A stretch of DNA of 35,872 nucleotides from Bacillota bacterium (GTDB taxonomy: Bacteria > Bacillota > Clostridia > Lachnospirales > Lachnospiraceae): positions 1-35,872 of the forward strand of contig JAEZKU010000001.1 in assembly GCA_023436065.1 (NCBI GenBank). Direction: 5' to 3'. A model generated the notes under the pieces. It was given only the letters and a program-made list of their open reading frames with translations. It ran no database searches and had not been told where the DNA came from. A program made the position numbers and the translations under genes. Shown piece after piece: positions 1 to 7,996 of this stretch; within the stretch, counting starts at the first letter, position 1; each line of letters starts with the position of its first letter.

Positions 1-705
1 CCTCCAGGTACAGGCATGACTCCTCCTGGAACAGGCATGACTCCTCCTGGAACAGGCATGACTCCTCCTGGAACAGGCATGACTCCTCCTGGAACAGGCA
101 TGACTCCCGGTTCCGGCATGACTACACCAGGCACTGGCACCAGAACTACCCCAGGTAATGGTATGGCTCCCGGTACAGGTATGACTCCTGGTTCTGGCAT
201 GACTCCCGGTTCCGGCATGACAACACCCGGCACCGGCACAAGAACCACTCCGGGTGCTGGCATAGCTCCCGGTACAGGCACAAGAACAACTCCGGGTGCT
301 GGCATGACTCCTCCTGGATCAGGTATGGCTCCCGGTACAGGTATGACTCCTGGTTCTGGTATGACTACACCAGGCACTGGCACCAGAACTACTCCGGGTG
401 CTGGCATGGCTCCAGGCTCCGGCATGACTCCCGGTTCCGGGATGATGACACCCGGCACAGGTACAAGAACTACTCCGGGTGCTGGTATGGCTCCCGGTAC
501 AGGCATGACTCCTCCTAGTTCCGGTGTGGCTCCCGGTACAGGTATGACTCCTGGTTCTGGCATGACGCCACCCGGCACCGGCACCAGAACCACTCCCGGT
601 ACAGGCATGACTCCAGGCTCCGGTATGACGACACCCGGCACCGGCACCAGAACCACTCCGGGCACAGGAATGGCTCCCGGTACAGGCATGACTCCAGGTA
701 CTGAT
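1..705 (+). repeat. Coding tandem repeat array (Gly-Met-Thr-Pro units)
   Basis: In-frame direct repeats of roughly 18-24 bases (for example ggcatgactcctcctggaac) open the window and are nearly identical in the first five units. They diverge downstream into alternating ccc ggt tcc / ccc ggc acc variants. Identity of the first units at DNA level suggests recent expansion by slippage or recombination. Array length may therefore vary among strains, and assembly may have collapsed or expanded it. Confidence 0.85.
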
Positions 706-1254
706 ATGAATGACAGGCGTACGGTACCTTATATTTACGGTGTCACCCCCGAGGTCCCTCGTTCATCCACACCCCAGGAAGGTATGCCTTCTGTTACGCC
801 CAATATGCTGTATCCGTCTTATCAGGGTATTTCCAATATGTATCAGCCGAATGTCAATCCCTATCAGGCACCGATGGGTATTCCTATGTTCCCGCTCTAT
901 GGTTATGATAACAGCGCCGACTTGGACCGTGACGTTGAGTATATGAAGCAGTTATACCCCAGAACGGCAAAACATATTTTGCGTGAAGTGGATGAGGAAT
1001 GCGATAAAATGGAATATGATGGCAGTATGATGTTTGATGAATATCCTGACCGCGAATATCTCGAAAAGATTACAGACCGCATCTATGAAAAAGTAAAGGA
1101 TATGGACGATGAACCGGAGATAGAAGCTAACAGTCTCTATTTTTATCCTCCCAGAAGACGGCGGAATCATCTTAGGGATATAGTATCCCTGATACTTCTT
1201 AATGAACTGCTTCACAGAAGAAGACGACATCGTAGCAGACGTCGTTGGTTTTAA
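1..1254 (+). CDS. Met/Thr/Pro/Gly tandem-repeat protein, 5' end outside window
   Basis: The frame is open from base 1, so the N-terminus lies upstream; the visible part is 417 residues. About the first 235 residues are a low-complexity array of 7-residue-like units (MTPPGTG, MTPGSG, MAPGTG, TRTTPGTG), with a longer order that recurs several times (MTPGSG, MTTPGTG, TRTTPGAG, MAPGTG). A Pro/Tyr/Met-rich spacer follows, then a compact acidic domain of about 80 residues containing YMKQLYPRTAKHIL and EYDGSMMFDEYPD, and a very basic tail rich in Arg. The C-terminal domain resembles uncharacterised proteins common in spore-forming Lachnospiraceae (recollection, not a search). A surface or spore-coat role is inference from the collagen-like Gly/Pro repeat and the Tyr/Arg-rich tail. 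No signal peptide can be judged because the start is missing. Confidence 0.8.
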   Translation, partial: PPGTGMTPPGTGMTPPGTGMTPPGTGMTPPGTGMTPGSGMTTPGTGTRTTPGNGMAPGTGMTPGSGMTPGSGMTTPGTGTRTTPGAGIAPGTGTRTTPGAGMTPPGSGMAPGTGMTPGSGMTTPGTGTRTTPGAGMAPGSGMTPGSGMMTPGTGTRTTPGAGMAPGTGMTPPSSGVAPGTGMTPGSGMTPPGTGTRTTPGTGMTPGSGMTTPGTGTRTTPGTGMAPGTGMTPGTDMNDRRTVPYIYGVTPEVPRSSTPQEGMPSVTPNMLYPSYQGISNMYQPNVNPYQAPMGIPMFPLYGYDNSADLDRDVEYMKQLYPRTAKHILREVDEECDKMEYDGSMMFDEYPDREYLEKITDRIYEKVKDMDDEPEIEANSLYFYPPRRRRNHLRDIVSLILLNELLHRRRRHRSRRRWF

Positions 1255-1278
1255 GTTAATTTCATAAGTAAGACATAG

Positions 1279-1312
1279 TATAGAGGAAGACTGTTACCAG
1301 TCTTCCTCTATA
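1279..1312. terminator. Shared hairpin between convergent genes
   Basis: A perfect 15-bp inverted repeat (1279-1293 and 1298-1312) with a TTAC loop lies between the repeat-protein gene and the convergent ywmB-like gene. The loop holds the TAA stop of the minus-strand gene, so its last four codons are in the stem. There is no long T-tract on either side, so rho-independent function is likely but not certain. Confidence 0.65.
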
Positions 1313-2106
1313 ATTGGCGTCGCAAGCTCTATTCTTGTTTTATTTGTCAGCTCATTATAGGAGATTGCTATCTGAATATTGATCTTATTATCCATCGTTG
1401 TTACATACTCCTTTAACATACCGGTATACCCATAGACGGTGAAAATGTCACCCTCGTCATATTCCAGTGCAATCCTTCCCTGCAGCTCATCGATCAACAG
1501 CTGGGCGAGTTCATGCTTCTGCTCGGTAGTCATATCTCCCTCTCTGTTCCCCTCATACTTCAACGTGATCTGTATATCTTCGGCCTTTAGCCTGGCAAAT
1601 GCTTTCTCCAGAATAATCTTATATCTGTCAATGCTCTGTATCCCCTCGCATATGGTCAGTCGGACAATGATGTAATGTTTCATCTTTATCACATCATCCT
1701 CTTCCTGTTCTACGCTGATAATCTTAATCTCAGAGCTTGCCTTCTTCGCCTGTTTGTAAAAATAATATTCGCTTCTGGTGTCTTCCTCCCAGACAGAGAT
1801 TTCCTTGTCAATCTTCAATCCGATCTCGGCAGCTAAATCGCAGATCAACTTCTTCTTATCCTCGTTGCTCAAGAATCCGCTTCGATACTCGCCTGCTATC
1901 TCTATGCTGCTTTGCATTTCTTCTGTATTCGTCTTGACAAATGCTTCAGAAATCCTTGCATCCTCCTGAAACATCCTGTTTACAAACATCTGCGTGGCTA
2001 CTGCAATCCATAGGACAATTGCAATATAAGCTGTCACCCTAGTTCTCTTCAGAGATACGATATGTTTTATATTTTTAAGAAACTTATTCCACTTGCTATT
2101 TTCCAA
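1294..2106 (-). CDS. YwmB-like (DUF1779) membrane-anchored protein
   Basis: About 270 residues. One membrane segment near residues 23-42 (AYIAIVLWIAVATQMF) is followed by an extracytoplasmic alpha/beta domain that ends with IQIAISYNELTNKTRIELAT, close in pattern to the C-terminal IGTPII strand of YwmB/DUF1779 proteins. The B. subtilis member is uncharacterised. I place the start at a TTG (2106), because GGAGG lies 8 bases upstream; the in-frame ATG at 2121 contains that same GGAGG and has no ribosome binding site of its own. Family assignment is from pattern recognition and moderately sure. No operon partner is on this strand; the gene ends tail to tail with the repeat protein. Confidence 0.65.
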   Translation of the reverse strand: MENSKWNKFLKNIKHIVSLKRTRVTAYIAIVLWIAVATQMFVNRMFQEDARISEAFVKTNTEEMQSSIEIAGEYRSGFLSNEDKKKLICDLAAEIGLKIDKEISVWEEDTRSEYYFYKQAKKASSEIKIISVEQEEDDVIKMKHYIIVRLTICEGIQSIDRYKIILEKAFARLKAEDIQITLKYEGNREGDMTTEQKHELAQLLIDELQGRIALEYDEGDIFTVYGYTGMLKEYVTTMDNKINIQIAISYNELTNKTRIELATPIIEEDW

Positions 2107-2205
2107 AAAATCAACCTCCATTTTCAGGAATCCCTACTTATCAACTGTTAGTTTTCCCTAAAAATGAAGGTTTATTCGAAATTACTGTACCTAACTACTA
2201 TTTCA

Positions 2206-2214
2206 TGTTATAAT
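2206..2214 (+). promoter_or_regulatory. Extended -10 promoter for DUF402 gene
   Basis: TGTTATAAT reads as an extended -10 (TG-n-TATAAT) 49 bases before the start codon. No good -35 hexamer sits 17 bases upstream, which fits an extended -10 promoter. Confidence 0.5.
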
Positions 2215-2262
2215 TGTAAAAATCATATTGTATAAGGTTGTTCTTAAGAAGGGAGGCTTTTG

Positions 2263-2745
2263 ATGGTCAAACCCCATTTATATCGCAGACGTTTTATTCC
2301 GGACGAATTAATCCATCTTAAAGATGATGAAATTCTTATTGCTGAGCCGGAGCTGATTATTACCAGGTGGAAGACATTGCATCCCCGCCATGATATCGCA
2401 AGAGGGATCTCCGCCTTCTTTTTAGATAAGGGCTTTAAGGTTAGTAAAATATACAACCAAAATGACCAGGTTGTCTATTGGTACTGCGATATCATTCAAG
2501 CCAAGAAGGATGAAGAAAAAAATACCGTCATCATCGAGGACCTCCTGATTGATGTTATCCTCTTTGAAGACGGCAGTATTCGTATTATGGACCTGGATGA
2601 GCTTGCAGAAGCTCAAGAACAAAAGCTGATAACTTCGTCCGAGACTAATTATGCGCTAAAAACCGTGAACTCTCTGCTTCAGCTCATTTATAACGGACGT
2701 TTTTATACGCTGCAGGAGACTGTTAATCAGGCCGAATTGCTTTAG
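2263..2745 (+). CDS. DUF402 family protein (nucleotide phosphatase-like)
   Basis: 160 residues. Family features are YWYCDI at residues 72-77, DLLIDV near 93-98 and the acidic MDLDEL near 109-114. These Asp-rich strands match DUF402 proteins, some of which in Gram-positive bacteria are metal-dependent nucleoside di/triphosphatases. That activity is family knowledge; no substrate can be assigned here. The ATG at 2263 is preferred over the adjacent TTG at 2260 because GGGAGG (2251-2256) gives 6-base spacing to the ATG. The TAG stop is immediately followed by the stop of the convergent rpiB, with no spacer. Confidence 0.8.
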   Translation: MVKPHLYRRRFIPDELIHLKDDEILIAEPELIITRWKTLHPRHDIARGISAFFLDKGFKVSKIYNQNDQVVYWYCDIIQAKKDEEKNTVIIEDLLIDVILFEDGSIRIMDLDELAEAQEQKLITSSETNYALKTVNSLLQLIYNGRFYTLQETVNQAELL

Positions 2746-3177
2746 CTATTCCCCGTCCATCATCCTAATTCTGCGAATGTGTCTTTCTTCATTCGAGAAT
2801 TCTGTATCCAAAAAAGTCTCCACAATCTTTAATGCATGACCTATTCCGATTACTCTTGCGCCCAAAGCCAGAACATTTGCATCATTATGAAGTCTGGTTG
2901 CTTCCGCGCTGAAGCAGTCATGGCAAATAGCTGCCCTAATCCCCTTCATCTTATTCGCTGTAATCGAGATACCGATCCCGGTTCCGCAGATTAAGATACC
3001 TCTATCGCATTCTCCGCTCTGGATCGCTTTTCCTACCAGCTTCGCATACTCCGGATAATCACTGGTATTTACGTCACCACAACCAAAATCCTTATACTCC
3101 AAACCTCTCTTGTCCAAATATTCCATAATTGCCTGTTTCATGGCATATCCGGTATGATCATTTCCAATTGCTATCAT
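2746..3177 (-). CDS. rpiB: Ribose-5-phosphate isomerase B
   Basis: 143 residues, the usual size for RpiB/LacAB sugar-phosphate isomerases; it interconverts ribose 5-phosphate and ribulose 5-phosphate in the pentose phosphate pathway. Visible signature: MIAIGNDHTG at the N-terminus, the catalytic Cys64 in CGTGIGIS, His97-Asn98 in LHNDAN, and ALGARVIG. The start at 3177 has GGAGGAAAGG just upstream; earlier in-frame ATGs overlap that site. It is the last gene of a three-gene operon (16 bases after the phosphatase stop), the same order as ywlC-ywlE-ywlF(rpiB) in B. subtilis. Confidence 0.93.
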   Translation of the reverse strand: MIAIGNDHTGYAMKQAIMEYLDKRGLEYKDFGCGDVNTSDYPEYAKLVGKAIQSGECDRGILICGTGIGISITANKMKGIRAAICHDCFSAEATRLHNDANVLALGARVIGIGHALKIVETFLDTEFSNEERHIRRIRMMDGE

Positions 3178-3193
3178 GATCCTTTCCTCCATT

Positions 3194-3646
3194 CTACTGT
3201 ACATCATTTAATTTATACACTGTCTTCTTTACCAGCCGCCCCAACTCAATGTAGCATTCCTCATACTCCATTAATGTCCCGCCATAGGGATCAACCACAT
3301 CTCCCAGTTCACCTGCAAACTCCTTAATGGTAAACACATCCTTCGCTTCCGGATACAGCTCCTGTATCTTCTTCTTCTGACTCGCAGTCATTGTAAGAAT
3401 AATCGTATTATCTTCGATATCGGAAGCCTTTAAACCCTTTGACACATGATTCGAAAGCTCAAGATCATGTTTCTTCAGTATAATCTCTGCTTTCGGATTA
3501 ATAGGCTCAGAAAACAGAACAACTAAGCCCCGTGAAAGCACCCTCATCTCACTGACCTGCTCCAGATTTTTATAGATGGCTTCTGCCATCGGACTTCTGC
3601 AAGTATTACCGGTACATACAAAAATAAGCTTTTGATATTTCCCCAT
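3194..3646 (-). CDS. ywlE: LMW phosphatase, probable protein-arginine phosphatase (YwlE-like)
   Basis: 150 residues with the P-loop CTGNTCRSPMAE (Cys11, Arg17) and the general-acid Asp119 in VVDPYGGT. Residue 15 is Thr, the position that in B. subtilis YwlE (Thr11) selects phosphoarginine rather than phosphotyrosine; tyrosine-specific relatives usually carry Ile there. YwlE reverses McsB arginine phosphorylation that marks proteins for ClpCP, so the likely role is stress proteostasis. mcsB is not in the window. Start 3646 is chosen because GGAGGT lies directly before it; the upstream TTG at 3658 overlaps that site. It sits between tsaC/sua5 and rpiB. Confidence 0.85.
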   Translation of the reverse strand: MGKYQKLIFVCTGNTCRSPMAEAIYKNLEQVSEMRVLSRGLVVLFSEPINPKAEIILKKHDLELSNHVSKGLKASDIEDNTIILTMTASQKKKIQELYPEAKDVFTIKEFAGELGDVVDPYGGTLMEYEECYIELGRLVKKTVYKLNDVQ

Positions 3647-3698
3647 AGATACCTCCAACCTTTACTTCTCCCTACAACACTGTACGTCATACCTTACA

Positions 3699-4775
3699 TT
3701 ATTGTGCTGTCTGACCATCAGTGACCTTTACTGTTTTGTAACCTGCTGCCTTCAAAAGCCTGTTCATGATTGCTTGTCCCAAGCTGTTATCCGCAAAGCT
3801 TTCTGTATAGATATATTCTGCATGCAATTCATCAAATTCCCTGAGTATGGCATATAATCCGGCGGCAATAGAGGCTTCATCCTCCCTCGAGCCGATCGTC
3901 ATAACTGTTCCATAACGGTATAAAGCCTTGGTCTCATCGGTAGCGATCACTCCCACACGTTTCCCGCTTTCCGTTTTTTCCTTAGCCTTCTGATTAATTG
4001 CATCGATTACCAGTTTTAAATCGCCTTCATAGATTGTCAGGTTTCCTTCCGGTGCATAATGACGATATTTCATACCCGGTGCCTTTGGCACTGCGTTGAG
4101 ATCCGGGTTCTTATTCAGAATTGCCGGGTCTACCAAAACCTTACCGATTACATTCTCCAACATCAGCTTAGTGATGCATCCGGGTCGAAGTATGACCGGC
4201 AAATCACCTGTCAAATCGACAATGGTTGATTCCAGCCCAAGGGTTGCAGCGCCACCATCTATAATCATATCAACCTTACCCTTCATGTCCTTGATGACAT
4301 GTTCAGCCTTCGTCGGACTGGGTTTTCCCGAGATATTCGCGCTCGGAGCTGCAACAAATACCCCTGCCTCTTCAATCAGTTTTCTCGCGATCTGGTTGGC
4401 CGGAAGACGGATCGCTACAGTATCCAGTCCTCCTGTTGTTCCGTAGGGCACAATTTCCTTTTTCTTTAAAATCATTGTCAGGGGCCCCGGCCAGAATACC
4501 TCGGCCAAATGATAAGCCATCTCCGGTATCTCCTGAGCAAGTATCTCTATATCTTCAACCCTGCAGATGTGAACAATCAACGGATTATCCGAGGGTCTTC
4601 CCTTTGCTTCATATATTTTCTTAGCTGCCAAGGTCTCCAATGCATTCGCACCGAGTCCATATACCGTCTCTGTCGGAAATGCAACCAGTCCACCGGCACG
4701 TAGGATCTGAGCGGCTTCGGACAATTCTCCGGGCTGCAGCTTAAGCTCATCAACCTTTTTTATTATCGTTTTCAT
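3699..4775 (-). CDS. tsaC: Threonylcarbamoyl-AMP synthase, Sua5/YwlC type
   Basis: 358 residues: a YrdC domain plus the extra C-terminal Sua5 domain, typical of the long form. It makes threonylcarbamoyl-AMP from Thr, bicarbonate and ATP for t6A37 modification of ANN-decoding tRNAs. Recognisable segments are AFPTETVYGLGANA (about residues 32-45), KGRPSDNPLIVH, AAPSANISGKPSPT, LESTIVDLT and, in the linker to the Sua5 domain, APGMKYRHYAPEG. The ATG is preceded by AAGGAG at 9 bases. It is first in an operon with ywlE and rpiB, transcribed from a promoter at 4814-4842. Confidence 0.93.
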   Translation of the reverse strand: MKTIIKKVDELKLQPGELSEAAQILRAGGLVAFPTETVYGLGANALETLAAKKIYEAKGRPSDNPLIVHICRVEDIEILAQEIPEMAYHLAEVFWPGPLTMILKKKEIVPYGTTGGLDTVAIRLPANQIARKLIEEAGVFVAAPSANISGKPSPTKAEHVIKDMKGKVDMIIDGGAATLGLESTIVDLTGDLPVILRPGCITKLMLENVIGKVLVDPAILNKNPDLNAVPKAPGMKYRHYAPEGNLTIYEGDLKLVIDAINQKAKEKTESGKRVGVIATDETKALYRYGTVMTIGSREDEASIAAGLYAILREFDELHAEYIYTESFADNSLGQAIMNRLLKAAGYKTVKVTDGQTAQ

Positions 4776-4813
4776 ATCAAAATGCTCCTTATGGCAATCA
4801 TGCGCCGAACCTC

Positions 4814-4842
4814 ATTATACCATCATATTAGGATAAAAGCAA
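4814..4842 (-). promoter_or_regulatory. Promoter of tsaC-ywlE-rpiB operon
   Basis: TTGCTT (4837-4842) and TATAAT (4814-4819) are separated by 17 bases, read on the minus strand, about 40 bases before the tsaC start. Confidence 0.65.
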
Positions 4843-4907
4843 TTATGGTATGAATTCGCATCTTTCATCTTGGCTTGACATATCTGTCAGCCTTCGTATA
4901 TGACTTT

Positions 4908-5639
4908 TTATGAGGATTTTTTCTCCTCCCGATTCAAACCTCCGTCATTGATAAACTGTATCAGAGCCAGGTGGATTGCATAGGCCATCCTCTCCTGATA
5001 GCTGTCATCCGTGAGTAACCCCGCCTCACGGAAATTGGTGAGATATCCGCATTCCACAATAGCAAGCGGGCACTCCGTATTTTTTAACATATAGTAAGTA
5101 TCATTCGGCTTAGCCTTTCGATGATTACCATCTGCAATCGTCTCTACTATCTGTTTCTGAAGCATCTCCGCCAGTTGCCTACCCTGACTTGACTTATCAT
5201 AGTAGAAGACCTGGGCTCCCTTGACATATTCCTCGGTAAAACTATTCTGATGGATGCTGACCGCCAAATCCGCCTTACTTTCCTTAATGATCTGTACCCT
5301 TGCAGCCATATCTGCCCGTTTTTTATAGGAATCACCTTCGTTATGAAGACCGGTATCAGTATCTCTTGTCATGATGACCTTAATATCATTCTGTTCCAGA
5401 AGGTTCTTAAGCTTCAGTGAGATACTTAGATTTACATCCTTCTCGAGGATATTATGTACTCCAACCTTTCCGGGATCTCTTCCACCATGCCCGGGATCAA
5501 TTACTATAACCAGCTGATTTTCTGCTTTCTGCTGCTCCTCCTGAATTGCTTGATTCATAACACTGGCTGATTTATCTGAAGATATAGCATAGGCAAAGCA
5601 AATGAATAAAAGAAAGAATAAATTGAAAAATTTCTTCAT
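4908..5639 (-). CDS. cwlD: N-acetylmuramoyl-L-alanine amidase, CwlD-like
   Basis: 243 residues: an N-terminal hydrophobic signal or anchor (residues 4-20) and one Amidase_3 domain. Zinc ligands are His51 (DPGHGG), Glu66 (LEKDVNLS) and His130 (SIHQNS), with the catalytic Glu196 in VECGYLTN. Length and architecture, with no extra wall-binding repeats, match CwlD, which cleaves the stem peptide from muramic acid so that spore cortex muramic-delta-lactam can form. A general secreted amidase is the alternative. The ribosome binding site is weak (GGATG). Confidence 0.82.
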   Translation of the reverse strand: MKKFFNLFFLLFICFAYAISSDKSASVMNQAIQEEQQKAENQLVIVIDPGHGGRDPGKVGVHNILEKDVNLSISLKLKNLLEQNDIKVIMTRDTDTGLHNEGDSYKKRADMAARVQIIKESKADLAVSIHQNSFTEEYVKGAQVFYYDKSSQGRQLAEMLQKQIVETIADGNHRKAKPNDTYYMLKNTECPLAIVECGYLTNFREAGLLTDDSYQERMAYAIHLALIQFINDGGLNREEKKSS

Positions 5640-5737
5640 ATCACGACATCCATTCTTAGGTTCCTTACATCATATGAAGTCGTCCCCTGTCCTATTCTAT
5701 GAAAAAGTCCAAACTTCTCTATGAGAGAACAAAGTAT

Positions 5738-5778
5738 AAAAAAGAAGCGGTAGGCTTTCTGTCAAGTCTCACCGCTTC
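5738..5778 (-). terminator. Terminator after GH18 gene
   Basis: An 8-bp stem (5744-5751 with 5771-5778, GAAGCGGT/ACCGCTTC) is followed on the minus strand by six T (A-tract 5738-5743 on the plus strand). It lies 74 bases past the GH18 stop and before cwlD, so the two genes are probably separate units. Confidence 0.7.
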
Positions 5779-5852
5779 CTTTGATTTTACCTGTCATCAT
5801 ATCATTTTGGTTACTGCTAATCTTTGGCTGAACTATCAGGCTTTACCGGTGC

Positions 5853-7559
5853 TTACTTCAGATACGGGGTTATCACATTCCAGATGCTATTCTTTTCCAG
5901 TCCAAGCTTCCACTCGGCAATCCCTGCGACATCACCGGCCGAAATCACCTTTAGCTTCTCCTCAATGGATTTCTCATCCTCAAGCCACATCTTGTAGGTC
6001 GCATCCTCTGTTACGTATTCTCCATAATAACAGCCGTAGGTATCACTCCATTTTGGTTCAACCCCGTTCTCCTCCAGAACCTTGGCAGCCTGTCCCATGC
6101 CGTAGCTTTCAGACGTTACCTCACCCTTTGTGCTTTCCTTCCATAGTCTCGTATAAAAAGGAATTGCGATGATTGTCTTCTCCTTCGGAACCATTGTCAG
6201 GATATTGTTTACGGCATCCTTTACAAATCCGATAGAGGAAACAGGTCCTGCCACTTCGGAGCCGGCATAAAACTCATCATATGCCATGACGACCACATAG
6301 TCTACGATCTTTCCCTGCTCATCCCTGTCATAATATTCCGTATAAGCTGAGGGAACATAGCTGTCTACAGACAATACGATACCGTTATTTCTGCATTTTA
6401 CAGACAATTCCCTGAGAAATTCTATATAATCCGGTCCTGCTTTGGACGGAATCTTCTCAAAATCAATATTGATACCATTCAGTTTATATTTTAAAGCCGC
6501 CTCTATTAAAGCATTGGACAAAAGCTCTCTTCTGGAGGTATAGGAAAGCAACTCCTTCATACTAACCTCGGGATTAAAGTCATCTACCAGAGCCCAGACC
6601 TCAAGCCCAAGTTCCTTTGCTTTCGCAACATAACGTTCTGTCGCAAGAGAGGATATGGTTCCCGAATTATCAATAATGCTGAACCAGGTAGGGGAAACCA
6701 CGGTTACACCGCTGGTATTCGCTATCAATCCCTCCAGTTTATCTGCGGCATCAGTATTGAATACCTGATGAAAGACCATATTCACCGATCCGGGACGGGT
6801 TTGCGAGGTATACTCGGGTGGAACAAAGCTGCTCTCCAGCTTCTGATATTCGGCCTCTTTGGTATGCTTTGACTTCACATAGCCTCTGATACCATCCGGG
6901 GTCATAACCTTGATGAAGCCTTTCTGAGGAGCTTCTTCCGCATCGATATATTGCAGGGCAGTTCCCGGTGCAAGCTCAGTAATGATCGGACTTTTGATAC
7001 TCGCTTCGGTACGCAGCTGAGTATCCTTCGTTACCTCCGTATAAAGGTATTCACCCCAGAGATACTGAATGATCACACGACTTGGATTCTCATAATAATC
7101 GTAAGTCATGTCCGAATACTTCTGTACAAAATCCAAGGAAAGATATATCTGATCAGATACCACCTCGACTATCGGCAGCTCCGTCTGCATGTCGGTCTTT
7201 ATCATGCTCTTTGTCACCGTATATTTCTTGCTTCCGGCTACGGATTGTATAATCTCATCAGGTGTCGTATAGGTCAGGATTTTTTCGTTGGAATCCCAAT
7301 AAAATCTGTGATTGAAATATGTTAATACTGTATCATAATCTATATATACTGCTCCGTTCAGCAGCTGACCTTTCTTCTCGTATACTTCATTCTGAAGGAT
7401 GACCAAAACCTCGGATTCCCCAACTTCATAATACTCAGTCAGAGGCATCTTCTCTTTACTCGGTGTCAGAAACTTAACAACTGCCACACCGACTAGTATG
7501 AGAATCAGTATTACTGCTGCAGCTGAGCCTATGAAGGCCGTCTTTGTTCGTCTATCCAT
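5853..7559 (-). CDS. Membrane-anchored SH3-domain GH18 family glycosidase
   Basis: About 568 residues. An N-terminal membrane anchor (about residues 10-31) is followed by a region resembling the copper-amine-oxidase N-terminal stalk domain (about 45-165), a bacterial SH3 domain (about 173-232: TQLRTEASIKSPIITEL to DGIRGYVKSK) and a C-terminal GH18 barrel. The catalytic strand reads NGINIDFEK; Asp366 and Glu368 of the DxxDxDxE pattern are kept, but the first two Asp positions are Asn. The Asn in the middle position is common in the spore YaaH/SleL branch (NIDFE). Likely role: peptidoglycan or cortex glycan hydrolysis on the outer face of the membrane. The ATG at 7559 is favoured (GGG 7 bases upstream), with an ATG at 7571 or a TTG at 7589 possible. 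Confidence 0.82.
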   Translation of the reverse strand: MDRRTKTAFIGSAAAVILILILVGVAVVKFLTPSKEKMPLTEYYEVGESEVLVILQNEVYEKKGQLLNGAVYIDYDTVLTYFNHRFYWDSNEKILTYTTPDEIIQSVAGSKKYTVTKSMIKTDMQTELPIVEVVSDQIYLSLDFVQKYSDMTYDYYENPSRVIIQYLWGEYLYTEVTKDTQLRTEASIKSPIITELAPGTALQYIDAEEAPQKGFIKVMTPDGIRGYVKSKHTKEAEYQKLESSFVPPEYTSQTRPGSVNMVFHQVFNTDAADKLEGLIANTSGVTVVSPTWFSIIDNSGTISSLATERYVAKAKELGLEVWALVDDFNPEVSMKELLSYTSRRELLSNALIEAALKYKLNGINIDFEKIPSKAGPDYIEFLRELSVKCRNNGIVLSVDSYVPSAYTEYYDRDEQGKIVDYVVVMAYDEFYAGSEVAGPVSSIGFVKDAVNNILTMVPKEKTIIAIPFYTRLWKESTKGEVTSESYGMGQAAKVLEENGVEPKWSDTYGCYYGEYVTEDATYKMWLEDEKSIEEKLKVISAGDVAGIAEWKLGLEKNSIWNVITPYLK

Positions 7560-7610
7560 TTTATTACCCATGCCTTTCCATTTAATCAACTATCTTTGTA
7601 CTTTTGATAC

Positions 7611-7639
7611 ATTATAGCATTTTATTATTCTATCGTCAT
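7611..7639 (-). promoter_or_regulatory. Promoter of GH18 gene
   Basis: ATGACG (7634-7639) and TATAAT (7611-7616), 17 bases apart on the minus strand, lie about 50 bases before the start codon. Confidence 0.55.
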
Positions 7640-7996
7640 TACCAAATTCGACTTTTCAGAATAAAAAATGATATGGGTCAGGTATGGCAGTTTATGAGAA
7701 ACCGGTAAGTTGCTTAAAGGGACTGTTGTTACAGCCCCTTTGTTGTTTCATCCCTTATTCATCTGCCAGACTGCTGACGATACCCGAGGTAACAGATTGT
7801 CTTCCGACAAAAAAGTATAGAGGGCTTTTTAAGTATCGGTGACCGGGTCCGTCCGCTGTCTGTTTTAATATAATACCTGGCTCCTTAGCTGGTCTTATGT
7901 AAGGCAGGACTTAATTCATAATTTTCTTTGGATAAGAAGGTCATTTGTGATATGTTATACTTCCGCTCCCGAAGCAGTGCCTGTGTCTGCCCTCAC
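7640..7996. other. Gene-free interval with two hairpins
   Basis: No convincing coding sequence between the GH18 promoter and the kinase-operon 3' end. It holds (a) a hairpin at 7716-7741 (AAAGGG/CCCTTT base, one mismatch, then CTGT-TGTT-ACAG), a probable terminator; and (b) a longer fold in which CGATAC (7778-7783) can pair with GTATCG (7833-7838), enclosing a hairpin TTGTC-TTCC-GACAA (7797-7810) that reads as a GGAA (GNRA) tetraloop on the minus strand. It matches no riboswitch class I recognise. Confidence 0.45.
7716..7741. terminator. Probable terminator of kinase operon
   Basis: An 11-pair stem with one mismatch and a TGTT loop lies about 260 bases beyond the last gene of the operon. T-richness is weak on both sides, so factor-independent activity is uncertain. 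Confidence 0.4.

Noticed and set aside
5699..6172. 157-codon plus-strand frame opposite the GH18 gene
   Set aside because: Shadow of the minus-strand gene; composition (Ser/Pro/His rich) and lack of a ribosome binding site argue against it.
7740..7850. Known riboswitch (c-di-GMP, guanidine or c-di-AMP type) in the kinase/GH18 gap
   Set aside because: The conserved cores of these classes were looked for by eye and are not present; only generic hairpins are seen.
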